Part shown: positions 22,806 through 33,990 of the stretch, piece by piece
How positions within the stretch are numbered: position 1 is the stretch's first letter
Layout: each line of letters begins with the position of its first letter
Assembly: GCA_008921705.1 (NCBI GenBank)
Contig: VFFE01007127.1
Span: 1,201,472-1,265,471 of the forward strand
Source: Burhinus oedicnemus
Taxonomy: Eukaryota; Chordata; Aves; Charadriiformes; Burhinidae
Reading direction: 5' to 3'
DNA: 64,000 bases
Notes under the pieces: model-generated
What the model saw: only the letters and a program-made list of their open reading frames with translations
Database searches by the model: none
Told to the model about the DNA's origin: nothing
Program-made: the position numbers and the translations under genes

Positions 22806-25628
22806 TTAGTCTGACCTGGGGAATAGTCAGTGGAAAATTCAGGTTGTGGCTAGCTTGGTTTTGAATCAGGAGATGGCTTAGCAGTTCAAAGACCCCATTC
22901 ATCAAATGGTTCGTGTCTAGAGTGGTCACACAGCCCTGGAGAAGGCCCTTGGGTCCACAACTGTTGAAAAATATTAACAATGAGAGCTGAAGGGTTTTCT
23001 CTGGGATGTGCTAAAGGCCACCCTCATTCAGCATGGATGCAGATGGTCATTCAAGCTGGGGAGGAGAAGACACATGGATGTGATGCTTATTGCATCGCTC
23101 CCTTACACGTATCTGGTTGTAAAACTGCTGCGTCTGAGCCATCCTAGTCTGATGAGTAAGTCTGCTCTGGCAATGCTTTTTCTTGCTCAGCACTTGGTGA
23201 TTGATGAAATTAAACTTAATTTAAAAAAAACCAAACCCATGTCTGGTATCAATGTAAAAATATATCAAACTCATGTACTAACAGTACAGACTGGAGGCAG
23301 ATGCAGTAAAAGAAACAGACATTGGAGGCTGGAGGCAGAGGAGATGAAAGTTCTGCAAAAAGTGATATATATAGAGTGGATTGATTTTTTCCTCCCCCTG
23401 ATGCCCAAAGAGATTAAAAAGAGAACAGAATGTGAATTGAGGTATGAGAACGACTGTACTGAAAACATTATAATGGTGGGCACAAGTGGGGAGCAAATCA
23501 AAGAGTAACAAACACAATGAATGTGCGTACAACCATAGCCTGTACTAGGAAGGATGGGTAGGACACTACCCATGGTGACACGACCAACTTGAGTTTCTTG
23601 AAGAGACAAGTCTGGTCAAATATGAGAGATGGCATTGCAATGCTGTCTGGGTTTGTAAAGACAGGATAAAATGAGAAGAATGAGAAGAAAAGGAGAGGAG
23701 CAGTAATGTATGTGCATGTATTCAGAGATGATATTTTTCCCTATCTAGTTCTTGTGATTACAGAGAAGAGCTTGGTAATATGACCCAAAATGCTTAAGAC
23801 AGTGCATATTCTTATCTTGTGGTTTGGGAATTCAGAGCTTTAAAAGACTCAATTTAACAAATTACTAGAGGACTGAAGGAACTTTTTTCCCACAGAAGAG
23901 GGCACTTAAAACTATGTCATAAGCTGAACACTGTGCTTTGGGGGATAGTTTGCTGTTATGCTACTGTTGAATAGGATATTCTTTTCCAGGTAATTTTGGA
24001 TTTCTAGAGATTACAGTCCCGGTAACACAATAGGAAATGAATGGTTTATTCATTATACAGATCTGTGTAATTCTAGACCCGGGGATGAAGTCTCCCTAGA
24101 ATACATTATAGCTCTTCACAGCACAGGGAGAGAGCTCCAGGCTTGCTGATATCCCTATTTCATCCACTCTGTGAGACCCAGGTCTTTGTGGCAGCTGATT
24201 CAAATATAATGAATCTCAGGAGATTCAGATCTAGGTTTGGCACGTGCAATATGTAAGACTATTCTGAAGGCTGCCTTGGAAATTCATTCTTTGACAGAAA
24301 ATAAGGATCAACATCAAATCTGGAGAGAAAGTGTCTACTTTGAACTCTAGGTGGAACATTTGACTTTGGGCATGCATGACTGCAATGAATGTGCCTCGTG
24401 CTCCTTTTCTTTAAAGACCAGTCTTCCTAGTTGGATTTCCTGGGGTGCATGGATGCCCCAGGATGATATCTCTGGCCAGGAAGCTCAGCTTCTAGAAATA
24501 AATGCGTGTGTAAATCATGGCAGGTCCAAACTAAAAGATTTAATGTGACAAATCTTCTGGGTCTTGTGATATCTGAATCCATGCACCAAATCTCAGGACA
24601 CAATTGTTTGAGTTTTCTCTGGGTTGCACATGGGCACTGAAATTCTTCCAAGAGCTGATGATACTTCAAGATACTTCTTAAGATAATTCAGCACATTCTG
24701 TTAGATGGGAACCAGAAGTGGGAGGGCAGAAATGCTCGCAGTATTAAGTCATATCCACCCAAAGGCTAATGGAATAACATCATATAAGCATATCATAAGT
24801 ATACAGTAGGCAAATATTCCCTGGCTGTACAGATCCTAGCTGCTCTCAACACGTTGATCCAGTGTTTATCCAAGATTTTCATTTTTGCATCTTTGAGAAA
24901 AGATGTAGTTCCCGTGCTTCAAATTCCCTATTTCAAGTATCATCACTCCCACTTGACAGAGTTATTGACCTGGGTTAATATTATAGCTGCTGCGACAACG
25001 AGCAAAACAATGAGACTATAACAAATTATAAATGTTGGATGAATCATGAAAATTCATCCTTGCCCTAATAAAACATGGGGGGCAACACAATTAAGTTTAA
25101 TAACTCCAGCATGTGAGAATCAAAGTTATGAAGGACTATTTATCATGGAGATCCAGACAGTGAATAGAAAATGAAATAATATCCATGCTCCATAAGAATG
25201 GGGTGCTTTATCTGTTTGGTATTAAATCACCCATCCTCAACCTTGTTCATTGCTTAGCCATGATTTTGATGGATGATGACCCATAATCTGCCATTCAAGA
25301 TGCTGTGAAATTATTTTGACTCTTGCAAATACAGGGAGTTATATTTGACATCAGTGGGTTAAATCCCTCACTGAAGACTGCATCCCTTAAACCTTGCTCT
25401 GTGTTGACTTTATCATTATATGCTCAGGTGGCTTCACGCTTAACAGGTAATTTGAATGCTGGATTTAATCTGGTACATCCATACTGTACACTTAACCAAG
25501 AGTGCTTACAGTAGCGAGGATTTGGGGGTAGAATCTCAATTATCCTTCTCAGCATCTAAGACTTCTGGAGGATTCCCCAGAGCATGGTGCAGTCGCAGAT
25601 GATGACCATTGGGACTCCTCTGATCAGA

Positions 25629-25693
25629 TATAGGTGCCTCCACTGCTCCCCGATCCCCTCTTTATCATCAGTGGAGAATATAGGCACCTTATA
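25629..25693. other. long imperfect hairpin with bulges
   Basis: Left arm 25629-25645 (TATAGGTGCCTCCACTG) pairs with 25669-25693: CAGTGGAG, a 6-nt bulge AATATA, GGCACCT, a 1-nt bulge, then TATA-side pairs. The loop is 23 nt. About 17 of the left-arm bases can pair. It could be a chance structure or the remnant of a palindromic element. Confidence 0.65.
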
Positions 25694-27530
25694 ATGCAAG
25701 TGACCCAGATGGATGAATTATCCCTTCCACAGAGCTGTGTGTGTCTCCTGCCTAATGGAACAGAAAACATGGCTCACTGGGGTGTGGGTGTTGACCTTGT
25801 AGATGTCCACTGTTAAATGGTGTTGATCCCATCCTTTATGCTTTTTCCTGCAGGCCCCTTTGGGCAATGGTTGTATGAATATGTGATTAGACCAACCTTC
25901 TCCATGGTGTTCAGTGGTTGTGTTGGTGCTGTTGACAAATGGTGTGAGTTACTTCATGAGGATTTGCATGAGGCTGTATGCCTGCTCTGCTAATAGAATG
26001 GTTATAAAGGTGCAGCTGTGACTTAAAGCTACTTTACAGTCCTTTGCTATTGAGCTCCCTTCTGCTGAACTCAGGACTCCAACAGTGATCAAATAGCAAA
26101 AGTTTGAAGGATTGGGCACTTCAGCATGGACTACTGGCTTTGCCTTTGCCGTAGGTCCAGTAAATTCCATTGGGAATTCTCAAATTAATTCTCACAGATC
26201 AGGATTTCTTACAGCTGTAGAATTGCTAAAGGGCTTCAAATATTATCAAGGAGTTCCCAGCATCCTAAATTGGTGCTGCAACCAGGGGGAAAAATCTCAT
26301 TGTGGGATGAACGAAAAGAGCTGGATGTGGAAGCAAGCCCCTTCGGTACAGCGCTGAGCTGCTGTCCTGTGCAGGAGCCATGGAGCAGCTTCCCACATCA
26401 TCAGATTCACACAGATTAACTCAATAATAAGCCGAGTAGAGAAGCTGGCATAGCACAGTAACTGGTTTCTCTTTCACACAGCCATCCTTGGTGATTTTAA
26501 ACTTTGGATGAAACTGGGAGACTTCTCAGTCGTCCTCTGAATCTGAATTTTCCTCTCCATTTGGTACTTGCAGCTCCCTTTAATAAAGAAGAGGCAGTTA
26601 AAAACATCCAGAGCCGTGACTTGAAAAGATATGTTCCCTCAACAGGAGTTGCTATTGATCTTATCAGAGTAGCCAGCCACTACCTCTTTGGAGAGAAGCC
26701 TCTGGCTGCAACGATCTGTGTTGCAGTTAAACTTCCAACTGTGCACGAATGGAGAGTGGGATCTGCCCCACTTGTTTCATACTCTGTTTTCACAGCTATA
26801 GCTATTTCCAGAAATTGCATGGCCACACGATGGCAAAAGCCCAACTGCGTTGAAGACAGGGATGTTACAGAAATCAGGATTTCATCAGCACTGCTTGGTT
26901 CAGCTGAACTCCTGGAGAGTCCTTGGAATAATTCAGGCTATTTAGGAAACCTGTGCATTTACATACTCCCTGTAAACTGTACACATCAGCTAAAGAAAAA
27001 ATTCCCTTCTGTCTCTCTGTGTTAGCACTGTGTTTCCTGTAAATGGACCATTAAGTGTTCATTCTCCATTTGCACCTTCAGACAACTGCTGGAGACTCAG
27101 TGCGCCGCCTGCCACTGGCCCAGGCCACCAGCTGTGCTGGTACCAGGTAACTGTGCCACGCTTTTCCATGTCAGGTTGTCCCTATTGCTGTACGCAGCCA
27201 CTCCTGCACCAATACGGAGCAAATAGAGATGCAAACCAGTCCTGCCCTGAGGTAGAGAGAGGCAGTGGCATGCCAGAGGAAGACAGAGGCTCTTTGAAAC
27301 TCAGGGATGTTCTGTATTCGTATTATTCCATATGCTTTCAGATCACCACAGATGCCTTTATACCAGGGTAGCAATTTAAAACAGCCCTGAGTGGTATTGT
27401 AGCTTGCCAGGTCCCAGCAACCGCTGAATACGGAAGAACAAATGTTCCTTCATCCTTGAGCAGAGGATGAAATCTGCCCCTGAATAAAGTTTGCCTTGAA
27501 CTCTGCTTCCCCTGTTTTATACTTCATCTA

Positions 27531-27576
27531 GGGGTTTGATTGTTGGTTTGTTTGCCTTTTTTTTCCCCCCTTCACA
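27531..27576. repeat. G/T then T then C low-complexity tract
   Basis: GGGGTTTGATTGTTGGTTTGTTTG, here given as composition only, runs into T8 and C6. It is another member of the recurring G/T tracts. Confidence 0.75.
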
Positions 27577-28289
27577 CACTAAATGTTTAATGAGTGCTCT
27601 AAGCAGTCAGGCGTCATGAAGTTTCAAAAGTTCTCATGTTCAATGCATTTAAAACTGAAATAAAATGAAAAAAAAAAAATTACTGCCGGAGGGCAAATCC
27701 ATTTTACTCCGTCATAAATGGCCAGCATGACATGCAAAACGAAGGGACTTGATGAGTGGAGCAGTTGAGAAAATAGCAGCAGGGAGATGTTATTTGTGGG
27801 AGTCACAGATGGAAGAAATAATTTACTTGTATTCTGATTAACAACAACAGTCCCTGCCCTCCCATCCCTTAATACAGTAACTCCTGATAATATTTCATTG
27901 CTTAGTCAGCAGTTCCTAGAAACTACACCTTGGCCCACCTCAACATTGAGGACTTCAGACCTGACTGTAAGCCAAAGAGAGTGAAAGAGCTGCAAACTTC
28001 TACATCTTCCAGCTTCTAGACAGTGGCAGATTTATTTGAGTGGAGTTACCTACTATATATGTGGGTAAAATGTGTAGATGGCTAAATGTCCCTGCTAGAC
28101 AAGGAAGTCATAGCTTAAATTTGGCTTGCACAAGCCTACCTGTTTCCAAATAGAAACTATCTCCTTAAAAAAATAAGGGATTCAATATAGCACAGTGTGC
28201 TGGGAGCAGCCAGAGCGTTCACTCTCATACTGAGTTTTCTGGGGCTTTTCAGAGTCAGTAGTGATAAAACTGGGTGGGCAGACCTCCTT

Positions 28290-28328
28290 TGTTTTACTTC
28301 TTTTACTTCTTTTCTCCCTTTCTTTCCC
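28290..28328. repeat. pyrimidine-rich tract
   Basis: A T/C-dominated stretch made of TTTTACTTC repeats and then TTTCTCCCTTTCTTTCCC. It creates Leu/Phe-rich frames by composition alone. Confidence 0.8.
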
Positions 28329-31300
28329 ATGGGCAGCAGTAGCTCCGCTCCACTGTGTTTTTGCAGCCATCTTCAGGACCAAGGTGGCCTCTGTTGTTCT
28401 TCCAGGATTATATATCAACCTTTGTTTGTCCCTGTGCCAAGTCTCACCTGTGTATGGCTTCACCTCTTCCAGTCTGAGGACTGCTCTTCTCCTGTACAAC
28501 ATCCTTCATTTACATGAGGCTTTGAGTATCTTTGAAGAATCACTTAATGGAAAAAGCCATCTGAGGAGGGAGGAAACTCTCCTCAGAAACAACTGATCAA
28601 GATGGGTGCCTAAACACCATTGTGAATATGATCCTTTGCTCCAAGCAGCTTTTTATTGGTGCTGGTCTTGCCACATGGACTCAAATTGATTGCCAAACAT
28701 GCAGCTGTCATAGTTGGGGTAAGTACCCTACATCGCTTTCTTCTCAGCAAGTGGAGCTTTGTCCTCAGACTAGAGATCTCTATTGTTTGAGATACTTTTC
28801 TGTGGCTCCACATCCCTCATTTGATGGATATCTCTGGATATTACTTCTGCTTGCCATTGTAGCAATTTCTTTCATGCTTCTTTGCAAATAAAGACTGTAT
28901 ATTTATATCCTAATAGCCTTGCTTGACTTGGGAGACTATTAAGAAGTGACATCCTCTTTCATTTTTGATCTCTTGCTCCTGTCAGAGAAGAAACAAGTGA
29001 GCTGGGAGGAAGTCCTTGAATTTCATGGTGCTAGTAATCAGTAATGATTTCTCCAGGTTATCTCTGAGAGCTGTGCGTCTCTTAGGAGGACAGGTTAAGA
29101 GCGTGTCTGACATGACAGAGAAATGAGTTGTGTACTGCTGCAAAGACTTTTCTTTGCACAAGTTCAAACATTTTACACCTGATGCATTTCTGCATGCCCA
29201 AGATCAGCAGCAATGATTATCTTTTTCCACTAAATCTTGGTTAGGTTTCTCTCTCCTCATTCCCTATGATTAATCAATGAACCATTATCTCCTTCCTTTC
29301 CTGTGTCCATGCATTTTGGAAGTTGTTGAGCAATGAAGCATAGACATTCAGGAAGGAGTGTACAGAATACCTCTACTGATAGCAATGGAGGCTAGAGGCC
29401 AGCAGACACTATTTTCTAGAAGACCCTTCTCTGCCATTGCTAATATTGCTGCAGGCTAATTCCCATGCCGACAGTCCACTGGCTGTCAAAAGGCTTGGAA
29501 ACTTTGGATCATAAATTCTCTATGTCAGATGTTCAGTGGCAGACACAGAGATCTGAAGAATTTGTGTAGCTAGACAAGCTGGCTCGCGGACCTCCCGATA
29601 CTGGGGGTCTGCTGAGAGATCCGTGATGTGACCCCTGCACATTCCCTCTTTCAGCAGCTGTGTTTGACATCCAGAAAAACAGCAGGGCTGCTTGGTTCAT
29701 AGATTTGTTTCAAGCTGTATTGTACAAAGTCCTTTAAGTTCAAACCTCTTTCCACTAAATCTGACAATGTTTTCACCCTCTCTTCTGTCTACGGTTGATC
29801 AGTGGAGCTTTCTCTCTCCTTTTCTGCACTTATACCGTTTGGAACAAGAGACATATAGGAAAGGAATCAAGGAAAACTGTTCTATCAGCAATACTTCAGA
29901 AATCCCAGATATCCAAAATTGTTTGATCAAACATTACGCAGAACATCAAAACTAACTGTCCATTTTGACACAGATTGTCCTATTGTGTGTTGGATTTTCA
30001 GTATCAATCTCTAATGCTTATTAAAATGAATGTAATACGAAGGTCAATGAATGAAATACAAAGTATAACAGACATGAAGTAACTTAAATAAAGATAATAA
30101 AACAGAAACGTATGAAATGCCTTAAATGTATTCTGTATCCAAACAATGCTTGTAGTTATGCCAGGTTCTGTAGGATCACCACTATTTGATCATAGTGAAG
30201 AGATTAATAATTTGTTGTTTCTAGTGAAAAGTCTGTTCAATACAATTTTTATTGAATATCCAGTTCCGTGGGTTGAGAGGGGACTATCAGAATTGTGGTG
30301 CTTTGAGAAAGTTCTTTGCAAACTTACGACAAATAAATAAAGACTTGCAAAGAAGCAGCAGAACTCTGAAGGCAGAGAAGCGTAACCAAGGTGGGCAGGA
30401 TCGTCTCCCAGATAACAGAACCTCATCCTGAGCAGAATCTATAAAATGACACCGACAGCCTCGGAGTCCTTAGAGCTTTGCTCAGAGAAATCATTCCTCT
30501 CCCAGTTCTGGTGCTTCTGCGAGGGAAGCATAAAGCCAGGAGCAATCGTGGAGAAGCAGGCAACCTTTCCAAACACATTGCTACTACAAGGCACTGAATG
30601 AAGAGTACATCCCTGCGGTCAAACTGAATCAAGGACAGAATCAAGATAAAACAGCCTGCTGGCTCTGTTCCCTTAAAATTCACACTGGTTTTTTGTCCCT
30701 CCTGGATCAGACGAAGATAAAATCTTCCTCTTCACACCTTGTCGAGGCTCTAGCTGTCATTCTAGACTTTGGGATGTCTGTAACTTTGCTCAGGTCCCAA
30801 TTCCAAGCACAGAGAACCACCAAGCTGTAGTGAGCCTTTCCGTATTATCTGCTTCCATGTGCTGGTAATCATGACCATGGCTACAGCTGACTTCTGTTAA
30901 CCTGAGTATAGTTATTGGGCAAGGCTCAGCATCAGCTAATCATCCTCTGCTCCCTCAGGTTCTTGGGGTGATTCAGAAATTTTGCTGAATTTTGGGATGT
31001 TGCAGCCTTATAATGCACCTTACCAAAGCAAGTAAGTCTGAAGTTTGCATGGGTACATTGGTATTTGCTTTACTTGGGATGGGGGGACTGGAGTGTAGAT
31101 TTATTACAGGCAGTGCTTTCCTTGGGGCAAAGGGGAGGTGACTGCAGCGTGCAATGGCAAAGAGGAAGGTGGAGAACCTCAGACACTATTCATAAAGGTA
31201 ATTTTAAACAAATTTTTAACAAGGGATAAGGTAGAAAGATCCTCAGCCACCTTTTTGCTTTGTGTAATCTCAGGAGACAAGGCACAACCCTCTTCTGAGT

Positions 31301-31679
31301 ACATTGCATTAAACCATGGACCAGTGTCTACATTGTGATTTTCTTTATGTCATTTTTCCTCCCTTTCTTAAATTAGAATTATCTAGAAAAGCTGTAACCT
31401 TAAGCAAAACTTAAGCATTTAAGTGCTTCATCAGACAGAACGATGATGTCCCAGAGGATGCCACAAGGAGAGAATCTTATTAAAGCAAATACTCTGTCCC
31501 TACAAGAGTGCTTGCTCTGTAGTAAATTCCTCTTCTAAGCACACTACAGCAAGCTCGTGATTGTTTCCTAATTATACAGCAGAAACTTTCCCTAACACAC
31601 CTTCCAAAATACACTCTTATCTTTCATTTGTGATATACCCACAGCTTTTTAATCAAATGCTTGTCATTGTCTTTCCTCC

Positions 31680-31694
31680 TTTTTTTTTTTTTTT
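31680..31694. repeat. T15 homopolymer
   Basis: Fifteen T residues preceded by CTTTCCTCC. No element body was recognised. Confidence 0.95.
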
Positions 31695-31855
31695 AAAGTC
31701 TTTAGGATGTGTTTAGATTCCATCCAACTTTTTTTATAGCCACAGGAACTAGAAATTTAATTTCTTGGTTGTGCTGTGCCTTGCATATAATCACAAGGCT
31801 CTGAAATCTGATGCTTTAAAGGCCCTCACCAGCTATTACAAAGCAGGCAAAAACT

Positions 31856-31880
31856 GGTTGGTTTTTTGTTATTGTTGTTG
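31856..31880. repeat. G/T-rich tract
   Basis: GGTTGG, T6, then GTTATTGTTGTTG. Short member of the G/T tract group. Confidence 0.75.
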
Positions 31881-32847
31881 ATTAACCACTGCTTCCCTGC
31901 GTGTGAGTTAGTCCTGCCATCTCTTCCTAGTTGACTCCCTAAAATGGGCTGTTCTGGAGCCTCATCATTTGTGGCACATTGGCCCATCTAAAGCCAGATA
32001 GCGTGAAGGTTGTAGATCCCAGAGGGAACGTGTTTCAGCAGGCTCAGCCTAGCAGGAGGGCATCAGAATTGGTTCCCACCCTCTAGAATTTTGCTAGAGG
32101 GAAATCATGGGAAATATTATTTAAGGCCTTATTTTTACCCTTGTTTGGATCACGCTGAGCGAAATTATAGAAACAATGTGAAAATCAGGCAGTCTTTATT
32201 CTACTCCATGCCTTGAGTACAATAGCAACTTTTCCCATTAACTCTTAAAACCTCTGCTAACTTTTCAGAACAGCTTCTATATTTTTCAATCATTCTTCCA
32301 ATTTTTCATTACTGTTTTGTCCTGTCTATAAAGAAAGATGAAAATTAAAACACATAAAAACTTCAATTTCTGCAGTATGGATCTATTGGTAGATAAAAAC
32401 CTGCTACAAATCATTAATTCAAGATGCAATTTGAGATGCTGTTGGGTGAATGCCACGGTGACATTGAAGCACAGACACTTCATGGGATTTTCTGTCTAGC
32501 ACAGATAACTAGATACCAGCTAACCAGCCATCTTGCCAGCTCTGGATGTATCACAGGACAGCTGAAAACTTGGACTTTCCAGAAGGGCTTCCATTTATGA
32601 AATGTAGATGAGAGAAAATCCTCCTCAGAGGACTCTCCATGGGCCCTTTGTTCCTCCAGCTGAATTCCCTCATCTTCTTCCCTGTCTGTAACCTGAACAG
32701 AAAGCTTCTGTTAGCACCTGGTTGCCCTTTTTTTGAGAATGCTTTGAAATCTCTAGCGGAATTGTTCTAAGGATGAGCTTGTGTAGACATTCATCCTCTG
32801 GGTGGTATGGCTTGATAAAACCCAGAAAACTTGCATTTAACTTGATT

Positions 32848-32857
32848 CCCCCCCCCC
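32848..32857. repeat. C10 homopolymer
   Basis: Ten C residues between GATT and TTATAC. Confidence 0.95.
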
Positions 32858-33320
32858 TTATACACACATGCTTTTTTTAACATCAGTGCTGTACTGAAGT
32901 TCTTCAGTCCCTGTCTTCATCTTCTGAACCTTTTCCCAGTATTATTTCTTTTCCTGGTCTGATTTGTATATGGAGGCTCTACCGGAGGAGGTAATGGCTC
33001 TTTTGAGACAGAAAAGAGGCATCTTATAATGATGGAGCGTCCATTGCTGTGATTGGCAGGGTGTGTTTCAGTGTTTTGCAATACTGACTATAATCTCTTA
33101 TTTGATTTCATCCTTCTCCTTCAGATAACAGAAAATCATAGAAACCACTTAGCTTTAACTGCAGAAGAACAGCCAGACATCTCTCCAATCAAGAAACACA
33201 CGCAAGACCTGCGCTGGGTGGCTTTCTTAACAGAATGCTACACAAGATTTTAAAATGTGGGCTTTGTTGTGTTAATTACGCTGTTTATCTGAAATGGTCC
33301 ATGAAAATGTACTTTTATAA

Positions 33321-33338
33321 GTGTGTGTATATATATAT
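33321..33338. repeat. (GT)4(AT)5 microsatellite
   Basis: A short compound dinucleotide repeat, 18 nt of unbroken purine-pyrimidine alternation. Confidence 0.95.
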
Positions 33339-33925
33339 CTCACCATGATAGTCATATTTAGAGAAAATGAATTAAGGAGAAAACACTCTTAAGACCTGTG
33401 CTGCTATATAAACACTGTAATGAGCGTTATCAGCGGTAGCTGTGGATGAATCATACTTTGCAGATCACAGATTCACTAATTTGCAAAGGGCCAAAGCAAA
33501 CCTTCTGGAGAGGGCTGTCACGCGTCCTGATTCCTGTTTAATGACCCCTCTTTGGGCATGGCTGGGACGGGGCTATCTGGAGGTCCAAACTCCAGTCTCC
33601 AGGTAGGCAGAGGTAGAAATGGGAGCTTTGCAGAGTGATACTGGCAGCTGCTTTGGAAGCAAAGGCAACAGGCTGGGAGAGTCCTCTGGAATGTAAAACT
33701 GGTGGCACAGGCTGGCGGCAGCAGCTTGTACCCACTGCTGCAGTGGGGCAGGTTTCACCCCACTATAATGCGTTATTTTACCTATATTATCTGAACATTA
33801 GTGGTCCTAAACAAAACTGGAGTGCTGGGCCCAGTGTGAATATACTGTAGGGGGGAGCTGCTGCCTGCAGGAGCTTGGATTTTGATTAGCAAAGCAGCAA
33901 AAGCAAAGAGGAGGCAAGGTGATGC

Positions 33926-33990
33926 TCTCCAGATCGCACAGCGGGGCGGTGGCGGGGCTGGCTTTTGAACTGGTCTTTCTTTCCCACCAG
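33926..33990 (-). repeat. possible MIR/AmnSINE-type tRNA-SINE relic
   Basis: Read on the + strand, CAGATCGCACAGCGGGG, GGTGGCGGGGCTGGC and TTTTGAACTGG fall in the order expected for the reverse complement of a tRNA-derived SINE (GGTCACACAGC, AGTGGCAGAGC, GGATTYGAACC). The TTTTGAACTGG part corresponds to the pol III B-box. It is old and diverged, and the subfamily cannot be assigned by eye. Confidence 0.5.

Larger units (their letters stand above)
21046..31855. other. AT-rich non-coding stretch with unrecognised medium frames
   Basis: Mostly AT-rich, with several frames of 80-173 codons (for example 23008-23508, 26504-27025, 28261-28596, 28622-28891). The first three begin at GTG or TTG rather than ATG, and none resembles a family I know. 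No LTR pair, primer-binding site, poly-purine tract set or target duplication was found by eye. An old decayed mobile element is possible; ordinary intergenic DNA is as likely. Confidence 0.5.

Noticed and set aside
23008..23508. 166-codon frame on the + strand
   Set aside because: Starts at GTG, has an overlapping minus-strand frame of 112 codons, and shows no recognisable motif.
24210..24227. 8-bp inverted repeat TGAATCTC/GAGATTCA; similar 8-bp hairpins at 13689-13707 and 32079-32101
   Set aside because: About ten perfect 8-bp arms with loops of 10 or less are expected by chance in 64 kb.
25200..25300. Reverse-transcriptase-like M-D-D triplet in one frame (ATGGATGATGAC at about 25270)
   Set aside because: A three-residue match next to a stop codon, without the other RT motifs at proper distances. 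Simple GATGATGA sequence explains it.
26504..27025. 173-codon frame on the + strand
   Set aside because: Starts at TTG, resembles no family, and its length is within chance expectation for the window.
28261..28891. Signal-peptide-like Leu/Phe-rich frame followed in another frame by one ending in a hydrophobic, membrane-segment-like stretch; an old envelope-like gene was considered
   Set aside because: The first frame begins at GTG and its hydrophobic run is simply the pyrimidine tract translated. The two frames are in different phases, and no envelope hallmark, LTR or pol neighbour was found.
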